NCBI RefSeq assembly: GCF_003289925.1
Contig: NZ_QLZQ01000005.1
Span: 62,001-126,000 of the forward strand
Reading direction: 5' to 3'
Origin: Planococcus maitriensis
GTDB lineage: Bacteria; Bacillota; Bacilli; Bacillales_A; Planococcaceae
Length of the DNA stretch: 64,000 nucleotides
The notes under the pieces are model-generated. The model saw only the letters and a list, made by a program, of their open reading frames with translations, had not been told where the DNA came from and did not search any database. Both the position numbers and the translations under genes were made by a program. Each line of letters starts with the position of its first letter. Within the stretch, counting starts at the first letter, position 1. Shown here in pieces: positions 26,772 to 34,784 of this stretch.

Positions 26772-27701
26772 TTAGTTTTCGGCCAGGAATCCTTCTTCAA
26801 AGACGCCGAGCAGATGTTCAAGCGTGATCGGGTCGCTGTATGTCGAAGCTTTCGTATCGATTTCGATGACGCGTTCTTCGCTTACGGCAGGGATGCTGTT
26901 CCAGACATCGGTTTCCATAAACGAATTGTCGACATCCGGGTTCTTGCTGAGCACGACATAATCGCCGGCAAAGCCAGGAAGAACTTCCTGCGAGAACGTG
27001 TAGACGCCCGCCTCAAGCGCCAGTTCCTCGACTTTTTCAGGCATGGCCAAGCCCATTTCCTGATAGAGGATTTCGGTGCCGCGTGCGTAATTATCACCGA
27101 ATACGTAAAATTCCTTATTGCCACTTTCGATGACCGAAACAGTGGCGTCTTCACCGATCTTGGCGCGGATCTCTTCGCCGGCAGCTTGAGCACGGCTTTG
27201 GAAATCAGCAACCCAATCGGAGGCCTCCTGTTCCTTATTGAGCAACTTGCCGATTTCGACTTGCTGCTCCAAATAACCGCGCTTGCCCCAAGTGAAGGCG
27301 ACAGTCGGCGCGATGTCACCCATCTTGTCGAGGTTTTTCATATGGGAGCCTGTAATGATGAGGTCCGGGTCCAATTCGATGATTTTCTCCAGATTGTCTT
27401 CGGTGACGATTTCCACATCAGCCAGCATGTCCTCAAAAAGCGGGTTGGCATTGGTCCATTCATCGATGCCGACGACCTGGCCTTCAAGCGCCAAGACGTT
27501 AGGCCCGTTCGTCAGTGCAATGATGCGCTGCGGATCTTTCGGCACTTCAACCGGACCTGTCTCCGATTCGTATGTAAATGTTTCTGCTGCGGCCTGTCCC
27601 GGTTCTGCAGAGCCCGTATCTTCAGCCGATTCGGCAGCCCCGCAAGCTGCTAGTACGGCCAATAGCAGTAAAAGCGCGAGCAATAGTCCTGTTTTCTTCA
27701 A
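26772..27701 (-). CDS. Iron-siderophore ABC transporter substrate-binding lipoprotein (orphan)
   Basis: A 309-residue FhuD/FeuA-type (class III, peripla_BP_2) binding protein. TTG at 27701 with AAAGGAG upstream gives a clean signal peptide ending in LAAC (C20); the frame continues 12 codons further but without a signal start. Motif VTEDNLEKIIELDPDLII is the family core. It is very similar to the binding protein at 57839-58759, sharing blocks such as VEIGKLLNKEQEA and RGTEILYQEMGL. No permease or ATPase is adjacent. A Fur box lies 40 bp upstream. Confidence 0.92.
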   Translation of the reverse strand: MKKTGLLLALLLLLAVLAACGAAESAEDTGSAEPGQAAAETFTYESETGPVEVPKDPQRIIALTNGPNVLALEGQVVGIDEWTNANPLFEDMLADVEIVTEDNLEKIIELDPDLIITGSHMKNLDKMGDIAPTVAFTWGKRGYLEQQVEIGKLLNKEQEASDWVADFQSRAQAAGEEIRAKIGEDATVSVIESGNKEFYVFGDNYARGTEILYQEMGLAMPEKVEELALEAGVYTFSQEVLPGFAGDYVVLSKNPDVDNSFMETDVWNSIPAVSEERVIEIDTKASTYSDPITLEHLLGVFEEGFLAEN

Positions 27702-27740
27702 GGTTTCCTTCTCCTTTATTGGCAAACGATCAATCAATAA

Positions 27741-27755
27741 TGATAATCATTTTCA
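27741..27755. promoter_or_regulatory. Fur box of the orphan siderophore-binding gene
   Basis: TGATAATCATTTTCA matches the 7-1-7 Fur consensus TGATAATNATTATCA with one mismatch. It lies 40 bp upstream of the minus-strand start at 27701. Confidence 0.85.
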
Positions 27756-27885
27756 ATTAGATTCTAGTTTAATCCTACTTCTCTGCTCGTGTATTGTCAA
27801 TAAACTTACGGAAGAGAATTTTGCCAAGCTTGTTGTTTTCTGCCAGATTGTGAAATGTTGAAAATTTTTAAAGGAAGTGATTCGA

Positions 27886-28230
27886 ATGGATGTTGAGTTG
27901 ACACGGTTTCGCGTGAAAAAAGGAAAGTCAGAAGTGGTGGACGAATGGCTGAAGTTCTTGAACGATTACATGGAAGAAGTTCTCGTTACCTTAGAAGGGG
28001 AGAAGATGTACGTCGAGACGATTTTCCGGGAAACGCTGGACGGGGCTGAGTATTTGTATTGGTATTCGGTGCAGGGGGAAGGCGGGCAGGCGGTGGAAAC
28101 CTCAACGCATTGGATCGACGAAAAACACATGGCATACTGGCAAGAATGCATCGATCCTGATTTTGAAGCCGTCGATTTATCGGTCGAAGCGATCATGATT
28201 CCCCGCCATATCCGAAATCATATGAAATAA
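27886..28230 (+). CDS. DUF6176 family protein
   Basis: A 114-residue soluble protein beginning MDVELTRFRVKKGKSEVVDEW, with a central MYVETIFRETLDGAEYLYWY and C-terminal MIPRHIRNHMK. The pattern matches DUF6176, small alpha/beta dimeric-barrel-like proteins of unknown function. ATG at 27886 follows AAAGGAAGTG. It is monocistronic. Confidence 0.75.
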   Translation: MDVELTRFRVKKGKSEVVDEWLKFLNDYMEEVLVTLEGEKMYVETIFRETLDGAEYLYWYSVQGEGGQAVETSTHWIDEKHMAYWQECIDPDFEAVDLSVEAIMIPRHIRNHMK

Positions 28231-28409
28231 GGCGGGCTAAAGCAGGAGCCGCGTTCTTTTTTATGAAAACGACTATCTATTTCCTCAAATTTCCATCTTC
28301 ATATTCCTTTGATTCCTTAAAAATGATAGGATGAAAAAAATGGGAATTTATAGACTGCCCGGATGCGCCAATACGCATTGGAGCAGTTGCGTAAGAATGG
28401 GGAATAGCG

Positions 28410-28649
28410 ATGCTGAAAATAATTCGGATTATCCTTCAATTAAGTGTTATCGGAATAGGAAGCTATACATTATTTACCGAAAAATTGGTTTCGACGCCGC
28501 TCGTCATGCTGCTCGCGGGATTGTTCATGCTCGTTGCAGGATTCGAACGGATCGAGAAAAACCAAAAAGAATTCTGGGGTTATGCTTTCGTGGTCATTTC
28601 GCTGTTTTTATTGACTGTCTCATGGCAAAACTTGTTCTTGGCGACTTAA
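28410..28649 (+). CDS. DUF3953-like small membrane protein
   Basis: A 79-residue protein with three hydrophobic stretches: an N-terminal IIRIILQLSVIGIGSYTLF, a middle LVMLLAGLFMLVAGFERI and a C-terminal FVVISLFLLTVSW. Length and pattern fit DUF3953. ATG at 28410 has GGGG 7 nt upstream. It opens a run of tiny membrane-protein genes on the same strand. Confidence 0.7.
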   Translation: MLKIIRIILQLSVIGIGSYTLFTEKLVSTPLVMLLAGLFMLVAGFERIEKNQKEFWGYAFVVISLFLLTVSWQNLFLAT

Positions 28650-28684
28650 CTAAGGCCTAATCAGATATGAAATGGGGGAGCGGG

Positions 28685-28909
28685 ATGTCGAATATGGAGA
28701 TGTTTGGAATGGGCAGTTGGGTGGGCATCGTTTCAGCCCTTTTATTTGTAGCCAGCTTTTACTTTACGTTAACGTTTTTCGAGCAATTGAAATCGGAAGA
28801 TGGGCGCGTGAGCAAACAAGCGAAAATCGCAGCCGTGATTTGTTTAGCCGTCGCGTTATTGCTGCCGGCTGTTTATCAGCTGTATTTTGTCAATGAAATG
28901 ATGCGATAG
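28685..28909 (+). CDS. Small two-span membrane protein
   Basis: A 74-residue protein with two hydrophobic helices, WVGIVSALLFVASFYFTLTFF and AAVICLAVALLLPAVYQLYF, joined by a charged loop EQLKSEDGRVSKQAK. No family recognised. ATG at 28685 lies just after GGGGGAG. It follows the DUF3953-like gene by 35 bp and ends at a strong terminator. Confidence 0.65.
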   Translation: MSNMEMFGMGSWVGIVSALLFVASFYFTLTFFEQLKSEDGRVSKQAKIAAVICLAVALLLPAVYQLYFVNEMMR

Positions 28910-28928
28910 ACGTATCGCTTGAAAACCC

Positions 28929-28970
28929 AAAAGCCGAAACCCTTACGACGAAGGGCTTCGGCTTTTTGTT
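28929..28970 (+). terminator. Terminator after the small membrane-protein pair
   Basis: AAAAGCCGAAACCCTT/AAGGGCTTCGGCTTTT with a 6-nt loop and a T-run. Confidence 0.9.
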
Positions 28971-29098
28971 GAGTTGAATGAGTATTAATTTCAAGCAGAT
29001 TTATGAAAGAAACCCTCAATATTGACTGTATGCGGCGATAAAGGGTTTTCCATGAGGTTTGTAGAAGTTTACACCAAGATTGGAAGGGGATATGAATT

Positions 29099-29305
29099 GT
29101 GGATAATATGATGATGTTCAATATAGGCGATATCATTGCAACGTTCTTCCTCCTGGGCTTTTTCATTTTGGCGATCGTGCTGGTAGTAGCTGCCGTAAAG
29201 TCATCGGCCAACAAGAACAAAAAGCTGCATGCGGATGAAACGGATTTGCAAAAGCGCATCAAGGCACTGGAATTGCGCGTTAAAAAACTGGAGAATGAAC
29301 AGTGA
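29099..29305 (+). CDS. DUF4083-like small membrane protein
   Basis: A 68-residue protein: one membrane span IIATFFLLGFFILAIVLVVAA followed by a basic turn and a short coiled coil, LQKRIKALELRVKKLE, with heptad-spaced leucines. This fits DUF4083. The start is GTG at 29099, with GGAAGGGG upstream. Probably an inner-membrane regulator or scaffold; function is unknown. Confidence 0.65.
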   Translation: MDNMMMFNIGDIIATFFLLGFFILAIVLVVAAVKSSANKNKKLHADETDLQKRIKALELRVKKLENEQ

Positions 29306-29344
29306 AAAGAACCTAAGGATCGATAGCGAAAGGGGGAAATAAAA

Positions 29345-29545
29345 ATGGAAATGCCTGGTGGAATCACGGTAGCACTCATCATCTTTGGCCTTTTTCTGCT
29401 CATTACCGGATTGTTGGTCGGCAGTATCCTCATGATGCTGAGAAAGAGTAAGTCCAATAAAGTGGACGATGTGCCGGATCAGGAAACGCCTGTAAAGAGC
29501 ATTAAAGTGGAAGAGCGGGAAACGCAAGAAGATGACAAACGGTAA
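29345..29545 (+). CDS. Small single-span membrane protein
   Basis: A 66-residue protein with one long hydrophobic helix, ITVALIIFGLFLLITGLLVG, and a charged cytosolic tail rich in Lys, Glu and Asp. No family recognised. It starts 39 bp after the DUF4083-like gene, with GGGGG upstream, and ends in a terminator that overlaps the stop codon; the two genes are probably co-transcribed. Confidence 0.6.
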   Translation: MEMPGGITVALIIFGLFLLITGLLVGSILMMLRKSKSNKVDDVPDQETPVKSIKVEERETQEDDKR

Positions 29546-29576
29546 GAAGCGGGAATCATGGCCGCTTCTTTTTTCT
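29544..29576 (+). terminator. Terminator of the small membrane-protein operon
   Basis: AAGAAGCGG/CCGCTTCTT with a 9-nt loop and a T-run; the 5' arm begins within the stop codon. Confidence 0.85.
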
Positions 29577-29603
29577 TAGAAGAAAACAGAAAGAGGTGCT
29601 CCC

Positions 29604-30167
29604 ATGGCACAATGCGCATGGCCAAAAGGCGATGAAATGATGCAGGCATATCACGACAAGGAATGGTGCCGCCCAAGCCGCGACGATCGTTATTTATTTG
29701 AAATGCTGAGCTTAGAAGGCGCCCAGGCAGGACTGTCCTGGCAAATCGTGCTGTCGAAACGCGGCAGCTACAAAGACGCTTTCCGCAATTTCGATATAGG
29801 ATATTGCGCCGGTCTGACAGACGAAGAGCTCGCCGATATCAAGGAACAGCACGGTGTGATCAAACACGGCGCCAAGCTCGAATCGGTCCGCACGAATGCA
29901 AGGGCGGTAAAAGCGCTCCAATCCGAATTTACGAGTTTCGCAGCGTATCTCTGGAGTTTTACGGATGGCAAAGCGGTGATCAACGAATGGCAATCGGACG
30001 GGGAGATTCCCGCCCAGTCAGAGTTGTCAGTAAAGATCAGCAAGGAGTTAAAAAAGCGCGGTTTTAAATTTGTCGGACCCGTCACGGCCTACTCATTCCT
30101 TCAGGCAATTGGCATGATTGACGACCATTTGATCGGCTGCCCATTCCACACGATGAACCGAAAATAG
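29604..30167 (+). CDS. tag: DNA-3-methyladenine glycosylase I
   Basis: A 187-residue base-excision enzyme removing 3-methyladenine from alkylated DNA. The zinc ligands of E. coli Tag are conserved: Cys4 in MAQCAW, His17 in AYHDKEW, and His plus Cys in DDHLIGCPFH near the C-terminus. The region SLEGAQAGLSWQIVLSKR forms the base-binding helix. ATG follows AGAGGTG. It is monocistronic. Confidence 0.95.
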   Translation: MAQCAWPKGDEMMQAYHDKEWCRPSRDDRYLFEMLSLEGAQAGLSWQIVLSKRGSYKDAFRNFDIGYCAGLTDEELADIKEQHGVIKHGAKLESVRTNARAVKALQSEFTSFAAYLWSFTDGKAVINEWQSDGEIPAQSELSVKISKELKKRGFKFVGPVTAYSFLQAIGMIDDHLIGCPFHTMNRK

Positions 30168-30252
30168 ACAGGCAAAAAAATTGGGAACTGTTGGAATTCT
30201 ATATGGGCATATTTGTGCTATTATGTTAAAATATGGAAAAGGGGTGAGCGGG

Positions 30253-30522
30253 ATGAAATTTGTGTGCCAGGCAACGGCCGGGGCGATTATGGCCCATCTT
30301 CTGTATTGGATTGTTACATTTGCGGTCGGGTACGCGAAGACGGCGCTGTATCAGCCGAATATCGGAGCGTTATGGGCGAATGAGAACGTGCTGCAGCCGG
30401 AAGTGCCATTCGGCTATACAGGTTCTCCGGTTTGGTATATGGCAAGCTTTCTCGCCACGGCTTTGCTGATCTGGTGCCTGCTTGCCCTCTACAAGAAGGC
30501 CGCCTCCAAGCCGGGCTGGTGA
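30253..30522 (+). CDS. Hypothetical membrane protein, 89 residues
   Basis: Two hydrophobic segments, IMAHLLYWIVTFAVGY and WYMASFLATALLIWCLLALY, flank an outside loop. No family recognised. ATG at 30253 has GGGGTGAGCGGG upstream; the frame is open for 24 codons before it but without a better site. It is monocistronic. Confidence 0.6.
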   Translation: MKFVCQATAGAIMAHLLYWIVTFAVGYAKTALYQPNIGALWANENVLQPEVPFGYTGSPVWYMASFLATALLIWCLLALYKKAASKPGW

Positions 30523-30835
30523 TATTCAAGGGCGTAGAATGCGTTGCAGAGACTGCCGTCGGGACGGTTTCTTTTTGGGTTGGGCGCAGATTGCGCGAGG
30601 AAACGAGACGCTAGTTCGGCGGTCGATTCCGCGGCTTCAGTGCAGGAATCCGCTTTTTCACCTCACAGCTTTGTGTAAAAGGCGTATTTTCTTTAATCCT
30701 TACGCAAAATGCTTTATAATTATCTGTTAGTAGTAGAAATTTTGTGTCAAAAAGGCATACAATAGATGATGGATTTAACACGGAAGCGGCGGACCCGAAA
30801 AGCCGCTAATACTCGCGTAGAAAAGGAAGGTATAC
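30523..30835. other. Intergenic region upstream of mqo
   Basis: It contains a terminator-like hairpin at 30550-30576 (GCCGTC/GACGGT then TTTTT). A -10-like TATAAT at 30715-30720 and TACAAT at 30758-30763 both lack a convincing -35. A hairpin AGCGGC/GCCGCT at 30785-30807 lies in the probable mqo leader. Confidence 0.5.
30550..30576 (+). terminator. Probable terminator after the 89-residue membrane protein gene
   Basis: AGACTGCCGTC pairs imperfectly with GACGGTTTCT, followed by a T-run. Confidence 0.55.
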
Positions 30836-32365
30836 ATGAGCAATAGAGAAACTGATACAGATGTAATCTTAATCGGTGCCGGTATTATGAGTGCGACGCT
30901 GGGGATTCTCCTGAAAGAATTGTCTCCGGACATTAAAATCAATGTGTTCGAGAAATTGTCGAGCCCTGGCGAAGAAAGTTCGAATGAATGGAACAATGCC
31001 GGTACAGGCCACGCAGCCCTTTGTGAATTGAATTATACGAAAGAAAAGCCGGACGGCACGATGGATATCAGCAAAGCCATCGACGTCAACGAACAATTCC
31101 AGGTATCGGCCCAGTTCTGGTCCCATCTCGTGAAAACAGGCTTGTTGAAGAACCCGGAAGAATTCATCCGCCCGCTTCCGCACATCAGCATGGTGCAAGG
31201 CGAAGACAATATCCGTTTCCTGAAAAAACGTTTTGACGCAATGGCTAAAAACCCGCTCTTTACAGGTATGGAATTTTCCGATGACCCGGAAGTGCTGAAA
31301 GAATGGATGCCATTGATCATGGCCAACCGCAAAGACGACGAGCCGATCGCGGCGACGAAAATCGATACGGGCACAGACGTCAACTTCGGTGCCTTGACGC
31401 GCATGCTGTTCGACCGTCTCGTGAAAGAAGACGTCAACGTGCATTACCGCCACATGGTGCAGGATTTGAAGCAGATGAAAGACGGGCGCTGGTTGCTGAA
31501 GATCAAAAACCTTGAGACCGGCAAACTCGATGTACACACAGCGAAATTCGTCTTTATCGGCGGCGGCGGGGCGAGCATCCACTTGCTCCAGAAATCCGGC
31601 ATCCCGGAATCGAAACATATCGGCGGATTCCCGGTCAGCGGCCTGTTCATGGTCTGCAACAATCCGGAAGTCATCGAACAGCATCACGCGAAAGTCTACG
31701 GCAAAGCGAAAGTCGGCGCACCGCCGATGTCCGTGCCTCACTTGGATACACGCTTTATCGACGACAAGAAATCCTTGTTGTTCGGGCCATTCGCAGGCTT
31801 TACGCCGAAGTTCCTGAAAACCGGTTCTTATATGGACCTTGTGGCCTCGGTCAAGCCGAATAATGTCTTGACGATGCTGTCAGGCGGGGCGAAGAACTTG
31901 TCGTTGACACAATACCTGATTCAGCAAGTCATCCAGTCGAAAGAGCAGCGCATGGACGAGCTCCGTGAGTTCATCCCGAATGCGAAGAGCGAAGATTGGG
32001 ATCTCGTTGTCGCAGGGCAACGCGTCCAAGTCATCAAAGATACCGATGCAGGCGGCAAAGGTACGCTGCAATTCGGTACGGAAGTCGTCAGCTCGGCAGA
32101 CGGCACAATCTCGGCACTTCTTGGCGCATCCCCGGGGGCATCGACAGCGGTCCACGTCATGCTTGATGTACTGGCACGCTGCTTCCCTGAAGATTTGGCG
32201 AAATGGGAGCCGCAAATCAAGGAAATGATTCCGTCTTACGGCAAATCCTTGATGAACAACGAAGAGCTATTGAAACACGTCCATAAATACACAGCAGAAA
32301 CGCTGGATTTAAATGAAGTGAAACCGGCCGACCATGCGCCGGAAGATTTGACACCGCAAATTTAA
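30836..32365 (+). CDS. mqo: Malate:quinone oxidoreductase
   Basis: A 509-residue membrane-associated FAD enzyme oxidising malate to oxaloacetate and passing electrons to quinone, a TCA-cycle step parallel to malate dehydrogenase. The N-terminal dinucleotide motif is [15 protein letters not shown]. The block [18 protein letters not shown] near residue 55 and [15 protein letters not shown] near 430 are Mqo signatures. Length matches the family (about 500). ATG follows AAAAGGAAGG. It is monocistronic with a terminator 10 bp downstream. Confidence 0.95.
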   Translation: MSNRETDTDVILIGAGIMSATLGILLKELSPDIKINVFEKLSSPGEESSNEWNNAGTGHAALCELNYTKEKPDGTMDISKAIDVNEQFQVSAQFWSHLVKTGLLKNPEEFIRPLPHISMVQGEDNIRFLKKRFDAMAKNPLFTGMEFSDDPEVLKEWMPLIMANRKDDEPIAATKIDTGTDVNFGALTRMLFDRLVKEDVNVHYRHMVQDLKQMKDGRWLLKIKNLETGKLDVHTAKFVFIGGGGASIHLLQKSGIPESKHIGGFPVSGLFMVCNNPEVIEQHHAKVYGKAKVGAPPMSVPHLDTRFIDDKKSLLFGPFAGFTPKFLKTGSYMDLVASVKPNNVLTMLSGGAKNLSLTQYLIQQVIQSKEQRMDELREFIPNAKSEDWDLVVAGQRVQVIKDTDAGGKGTLQFGTEVVSSADGTISALLGASPGASTAVHVMLDVLARCFPEDLAKWEPQIKEMIPSYGKSLMNNEELLKHVHKYTAETLDLNEVKPADHAPEDLTPQI

Positions 32366-32373
32366 TCGTTTAG

Positions 32374-32406
32374 AAAACCGCTGAGAAATTCTCAGCGGTT
32401 TTTTGT
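32374..32406 (+). terminator. mqo terminator
   Basis: AAAACCGCTGAGAA/TTCTCAGCGGTTTT followed by T residues. Confidence 0.9.
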
Positions 32407-32439
32407 ATCAGTCGGGAGCCAGTTCCAAAAGAGCCGATA

Positions 32440-32474
32440 GAAAACCCCCTGCCGATTTTTCGGGAGGGGGTTTG
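32440..32474 (-). terminator. Terminator of the ECF S-component gene
   Basis: AAACCCCCT/AGGGGGTTT arms around a loop just beyond the minus-strand stop at 32482. The minus-strand U-run is short; the plus-strand side has TTTGTTTG, so it may act in both directions. Confidence 0.65.
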
Positions 32475-32481
32475 TTTGTGC

Positions 32482-33018
32482 TTAATTTCTGAAATAAGGT
32501 GTTTTCTTCAAGGCTGCAACGACCGGGATGGCAAGTGCCAGGCCGACTGCGTTTTGGACCAGGTTTCCTGGGATAGAAGCTGCTGGGATGATCCAGCTGC
32601 TGAAGATGATCGCTTCACCGATATAGTAGATAGCGACCATGACAGGAATGGATAGAGCTGCAGCCAGGATGTTGAAGCCGAGGCTTTCACCGCCGCGCCC
32701 GCCGGACCAGGCGATTTTCCCGACCAGGTAGCCTTGCAAGCCGCGTGCAACGATGGTGATCGGCGCCCACAGCGTCCAGCCTGATACTAAATCGAAGAGC
32801 CCCATGCCGACAGCGCCGGCGATGGCGCCTTTTTTCGGCCCGAACAATAGAGCTGCCGTGAACAGCATCGTCGTGCCGAGGTGGACCAGCCCGCCGTTTG
32901 CCGCGATCGGCAAGCGGATATTGAGCAGCATCGTGGCTACGAAGACAAGTGCGATGAGCATCGAAGTGATGATCAAATCATAGGTTTTGGAACTGGAATA
33001 AGTCGTGGTTTTCTGCAT
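32482..33018 (-). CDS. ECF transporter S component
   Basis: A 178-residue vitamin-binding membrane subunit with five to six hydrophobic helices: LIITSMLIALVFVATMLLNI, a glycine-rich GPKKGAIAGAVGMGLFDLVSGW loop, and AAALSIPVMVAIYYIGEAI. It needs the shared EcfA/EcfT module encoded elsewhere. The vitamin is not evident; no riboswitch is recognised upstream. ATG at 33018 has AAGGA 9 nt upstream. An 8-bp inverted repeat lies 80-110 bp upstream of the start. Confidence 0.82.
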   Translation of the reverse strand: MQKTTTYSSSKTYDLIITSMLIALVFVATMLLNIRLPIAANGGLVHLGTTMLFTAALLFGPKKGAIAGAVGMGLFDLVSGWTLWAPITIVARGLQGYLVGKIAWSGGRGGESLGFNILAAALSIPVMVAIYYIGEAIIFSSWIIPAASIPGNLVQNAVGLALAIPVVAALKKTPYFRN

Positions 33019-33099
33019 GAAACGATTCCTTCTTTCTTGGCCACCCGCCAGGCGCAATGCCTTTTCGTAATGCCATATAGTTTTGAACTACTGTAGCAA

Positions 33100-33129
33100 G
33101 GAATTGACCCAGTTAAAAGTATCAATTCC
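33100..33129. repeat. Inverted repeat upstream of the ECF gene
   Basis: GGAATTGA (33100-33107) and TCAATTCC (33122-33129) are perfect 8-bp arms 14 nt apart. Candidate repressor operator or mRNA hairpin. Confidence 0.4.
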
Positions 33130-33185
33130 GAATAATTTTTAGGGGCCAGTTTTAAGGGCGGATGCATGTGTTGGGGTTCCTGGAG

Positions 33186-33214
33186 TTGACAGGGCGCGGC
33201 GCATAGGCTATTGT
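33186..33214 (+). promoter_or_regulatory. Promoter of the candidate small RNA
   Basis: A perfect TTGACA (33186-33191), exact 17-nt spacer and TATTGT (33209-33214). No start codon with ribosome binding site follows before the terminator at 33311. Confidence 0.75.
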
Positions 33215-33219
33215 TAACT

Positions 33220-33340
33220 ACGCGATGAGCTAAGTTGCATAAGACGGACAGGCATTCCTTTACGGAACACGTTGTGGAGCGTGGCCTGATACGCCGCAGC
33301 TATATCGATACATCCCGCATTCATGCGGGATGTTTTTTTA
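33220..33340 (+). ncRNA. Candidate stand-alone small RNA, about 120 nt
   Basis: The interval between a near-consensus promoter and a strong terminator has no coding potential with a ribosome binding site, and no plus-strand gene follows. By hand it folds as a three-way junction: CAGGC/GCCTG closes two short hairpins, TTCC-TTTAC-GGAA and CACG-TTGTGGAG-CGTG. An outer helix is possible between GAGCT and AGCTAT. It does not match 6S, SRP, tmRNA or RNase P signatures or a riboswitch I recognise. Transcript ends are inferred from promoter and terminator. Confidence 0.6.
33311..33339 (+). terminator. Terminator of the candidate small RNA
   Basis: CATCCCGCA/TGCGGGATG with a TTCA loop followed by seven T residues; on the opposite strand there is no U-run, so it acts in the plus direction. 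Confidence 0.9.
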
Positions 33341-33345
33341 TGCCA

Positions 33346-33383
33346 AAAAACCCGTGCGCCGGAATTCAGCGCACGGGTTTTCA
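33346..33383 (-). terminator. Terminator of the SRPBCC-SDR operon
   Basis: AAAACCCGTGCGC/GCGCACGGGTTTT with an 8-nt loop; the minus-strand side has six U residues. It lies just beyond the SDR stop at 33390. Confidence 0.85.
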
Positions 33384-33389
33384 ATTGGT

Positions 33390-34148
33390 TCAATAAGCCA
33401 GCCAGCCGGAATCGGCAGTGATGACGGTACCGTTGACGAAGCTCGATTCATCGGAAGCGAGGAACAAGGCGACATAGGCGATTTCATCCGGTTTGCCCAT
33501 GCGCGGGTTGACCGCCATGCCGGGTTGCGTGCGGCCCATGCCGAATTCGCTGATATGGGTCATCGTGGAGCCGATATTGGTCTCGACGCCGCCGGGGGCG
33601 ATCGCATTGCAGCGAATGCCGCTATTGGCATACATAAAACCGGTGTTTTTCGTGAAGCCGACGACGGCATGTTTCGATGCGGTATAGGTGGCCCCGGCCC
33701 GCGCTCCTTGCAAGCCGCCGGCGGATGCGATATTGATGATGTTGCCGGAGCCTTTTTCGAGGAACACTTTCAGCGCTTTCCGGGTAGCGCGCATGACCCC
33801 TGTCGTGTTGATCGCGAATATGCGCTCCCAGCTGTCGTCTTCGATATCTGCGGCCGCTTCGAAATTGTCCATGATGCCCGCATTATTGACGAGGATATCG
33901 AGCGTGCCGAATTCAGCGGCGGTACTGTCGACAAGTGTTTGGATGTCGTCTTCTTTCGCGACATTGCAGGCGATGGCGATGGCCTCGCCCCCTGCGGATT
34001 TGATTTCTTCCACAACCGCATCGGCCCCTTCTTGGTTGATGTCGGAGACGACGACTTTCGCTCCTTCTTTGGCGTACAAAATGGCGATGGATTTCCCCAT
34101 GCCCGAAGCTGCGCCAGTGACGATCGCTACTTTTCCTTCCAGTCTCAT
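33390..34148 (-). CDS. Short-chain dehydrogenase/reductase (SDR)
   Basis: A 252-residue classical SDR. The NAD(P)-binding motif TGAASGMGKS is at about residues 11-20, NNAGIM near 88, and the catalytic Ser-Tyr-Lys is seen in IASAGG and YTASKH. The C-terminal NGTVITADSGWLAY resembles glucose-1-dehydrogenase-like SDRs, but the substrate cannot be named. ATG at 34148 has AAAGGA 8 nt upstream; an ATG three codons earlier abuts that site. It is the second gene of a two-gene operon, 27 bp after an SRPBCC gene. Confidence 0.88.
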   Translation of the reverse strand: MRLEGKVAIVTGAASGMGKSIAILYAKEGAKVVVSDINQEGADAVVEEIKSAGGEAIAIACNVAKEDDIQTLVDSTAAEFGTLDILVNNAGIMDNFEAAADIEDDSWERIFAINTTGVMRATRKALKVFLEKGSGNIINIASAGGLQGARAGATYTASKHAVVGFTKNTGFMYANSGIRCNAIAPGGVETNIGSTMTHISEFGMGRTQPGMAVNPRMGKPDEIAYVALFLASDESSFVNGTVITADSGWLAY

Positions 34149-34175
34149 CTGATTCATCCTTTCGGCAACTAGATT

Positions 34176-34625
34176 TTAACGGCCCAATTCACAGGCCGCT
34201 TTAAGGTTTTCAAGCGTGTGGCGAAGGGTGTTCCGCTCCAGCCGGTCATAGACGAGGCGCTCGGTGAAACGGTCGAAAGCGCTGTGCGGCAAGTCGATTT
34301 CCAGTTCGAAGACGGCTTCCGTTCCGCCGTCCATTGAGCGGTAATGGCTCTTTTGATGGGCAGTGAAGCTGCCCGTGATGATGCCTTCCCAAAACCCTTC
34401 ATCACCGCTGCGTTCACAGCGGATTACATTGATCGTGACGGGGAAGCGCAAGCCGACGATGGAAAACACCGTCTCGACTTCAGTGCCTGCTTCGCCGGTT
34501 CCGTCGATTCTTTCCGGTTTCGATAAATGATTGTAGAAACTCGTCCAGTTCCCGGGCTTCTTGGCGAACTGGAACACTTCGTCGATCGGCGCTTGGATGA
34601 AGATGCTTTGATGGGCGCGAGCCAT
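34176..34625 (-). CDS. SRPBCC (START-like) domain protein
   Basis: A 149-residue protein with the helix-grip pattern of polyketide-cyclase/SRPBCC proteins: SIFIQAPIDEVFQFAKKPGNWTSF at the N-terminus and a C-terminal long helix FDRFTERLVYDRLERNTLRHTLENLKAA. Such proteins bind small hydrophobic ligands. ATG follows AAGGGGGG. It leads the operon with the SDR gene, suggesting that the two act on a related lipophilic substrate; this is inference. Confidence 0.8.
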   Translation of the reverse strand: MARAHQSIFIQAPIDEVFQFAKKPGNWTSFYNHLSKPERIDGTGEAGTEVETVFSIVGLRFPVTINVIRCERSGDEGFWEGIITGSFTAHQKSHYRSMDGGTEAVFELEIDLPHSAFDRFTERLVYDRLERNTLRHTLENLKAACELGR

Positions 34626-34784
34626 TGATATCCCCCCTTGGAATCAAGCTGTCGATTAATATCTGAAAATTAAGTTTATTATAAGTCGAAAGCACTTCCT
34701 GTGTAAAGCTCATCCGCTTGAAGACGATTGCCGCATGCCGGATAATGGAAGCATGACATCATCACGCAGAAGAAAGGGGCCGCT

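Noticed and set aside
26757-27653. 298-codon plus-strand frame antisense to the siderophore-binding gene
   Set aside because: It is a mirror of a conserved coding sequence, lacks a ribosome binding site and starts inside the terminator hairpin.
30869-31741. 290-codon minus-strand frame across mqo
   Set aside because: Shadow of a well-conserved gene, rich in Arg, His and Phe, without family similarity.
33330-34172. 280-codon plus-strand frame across the SDR gene
   Set aside because: Antisense to a gene with intact SDR motifs; composition is that of a shadow frame.
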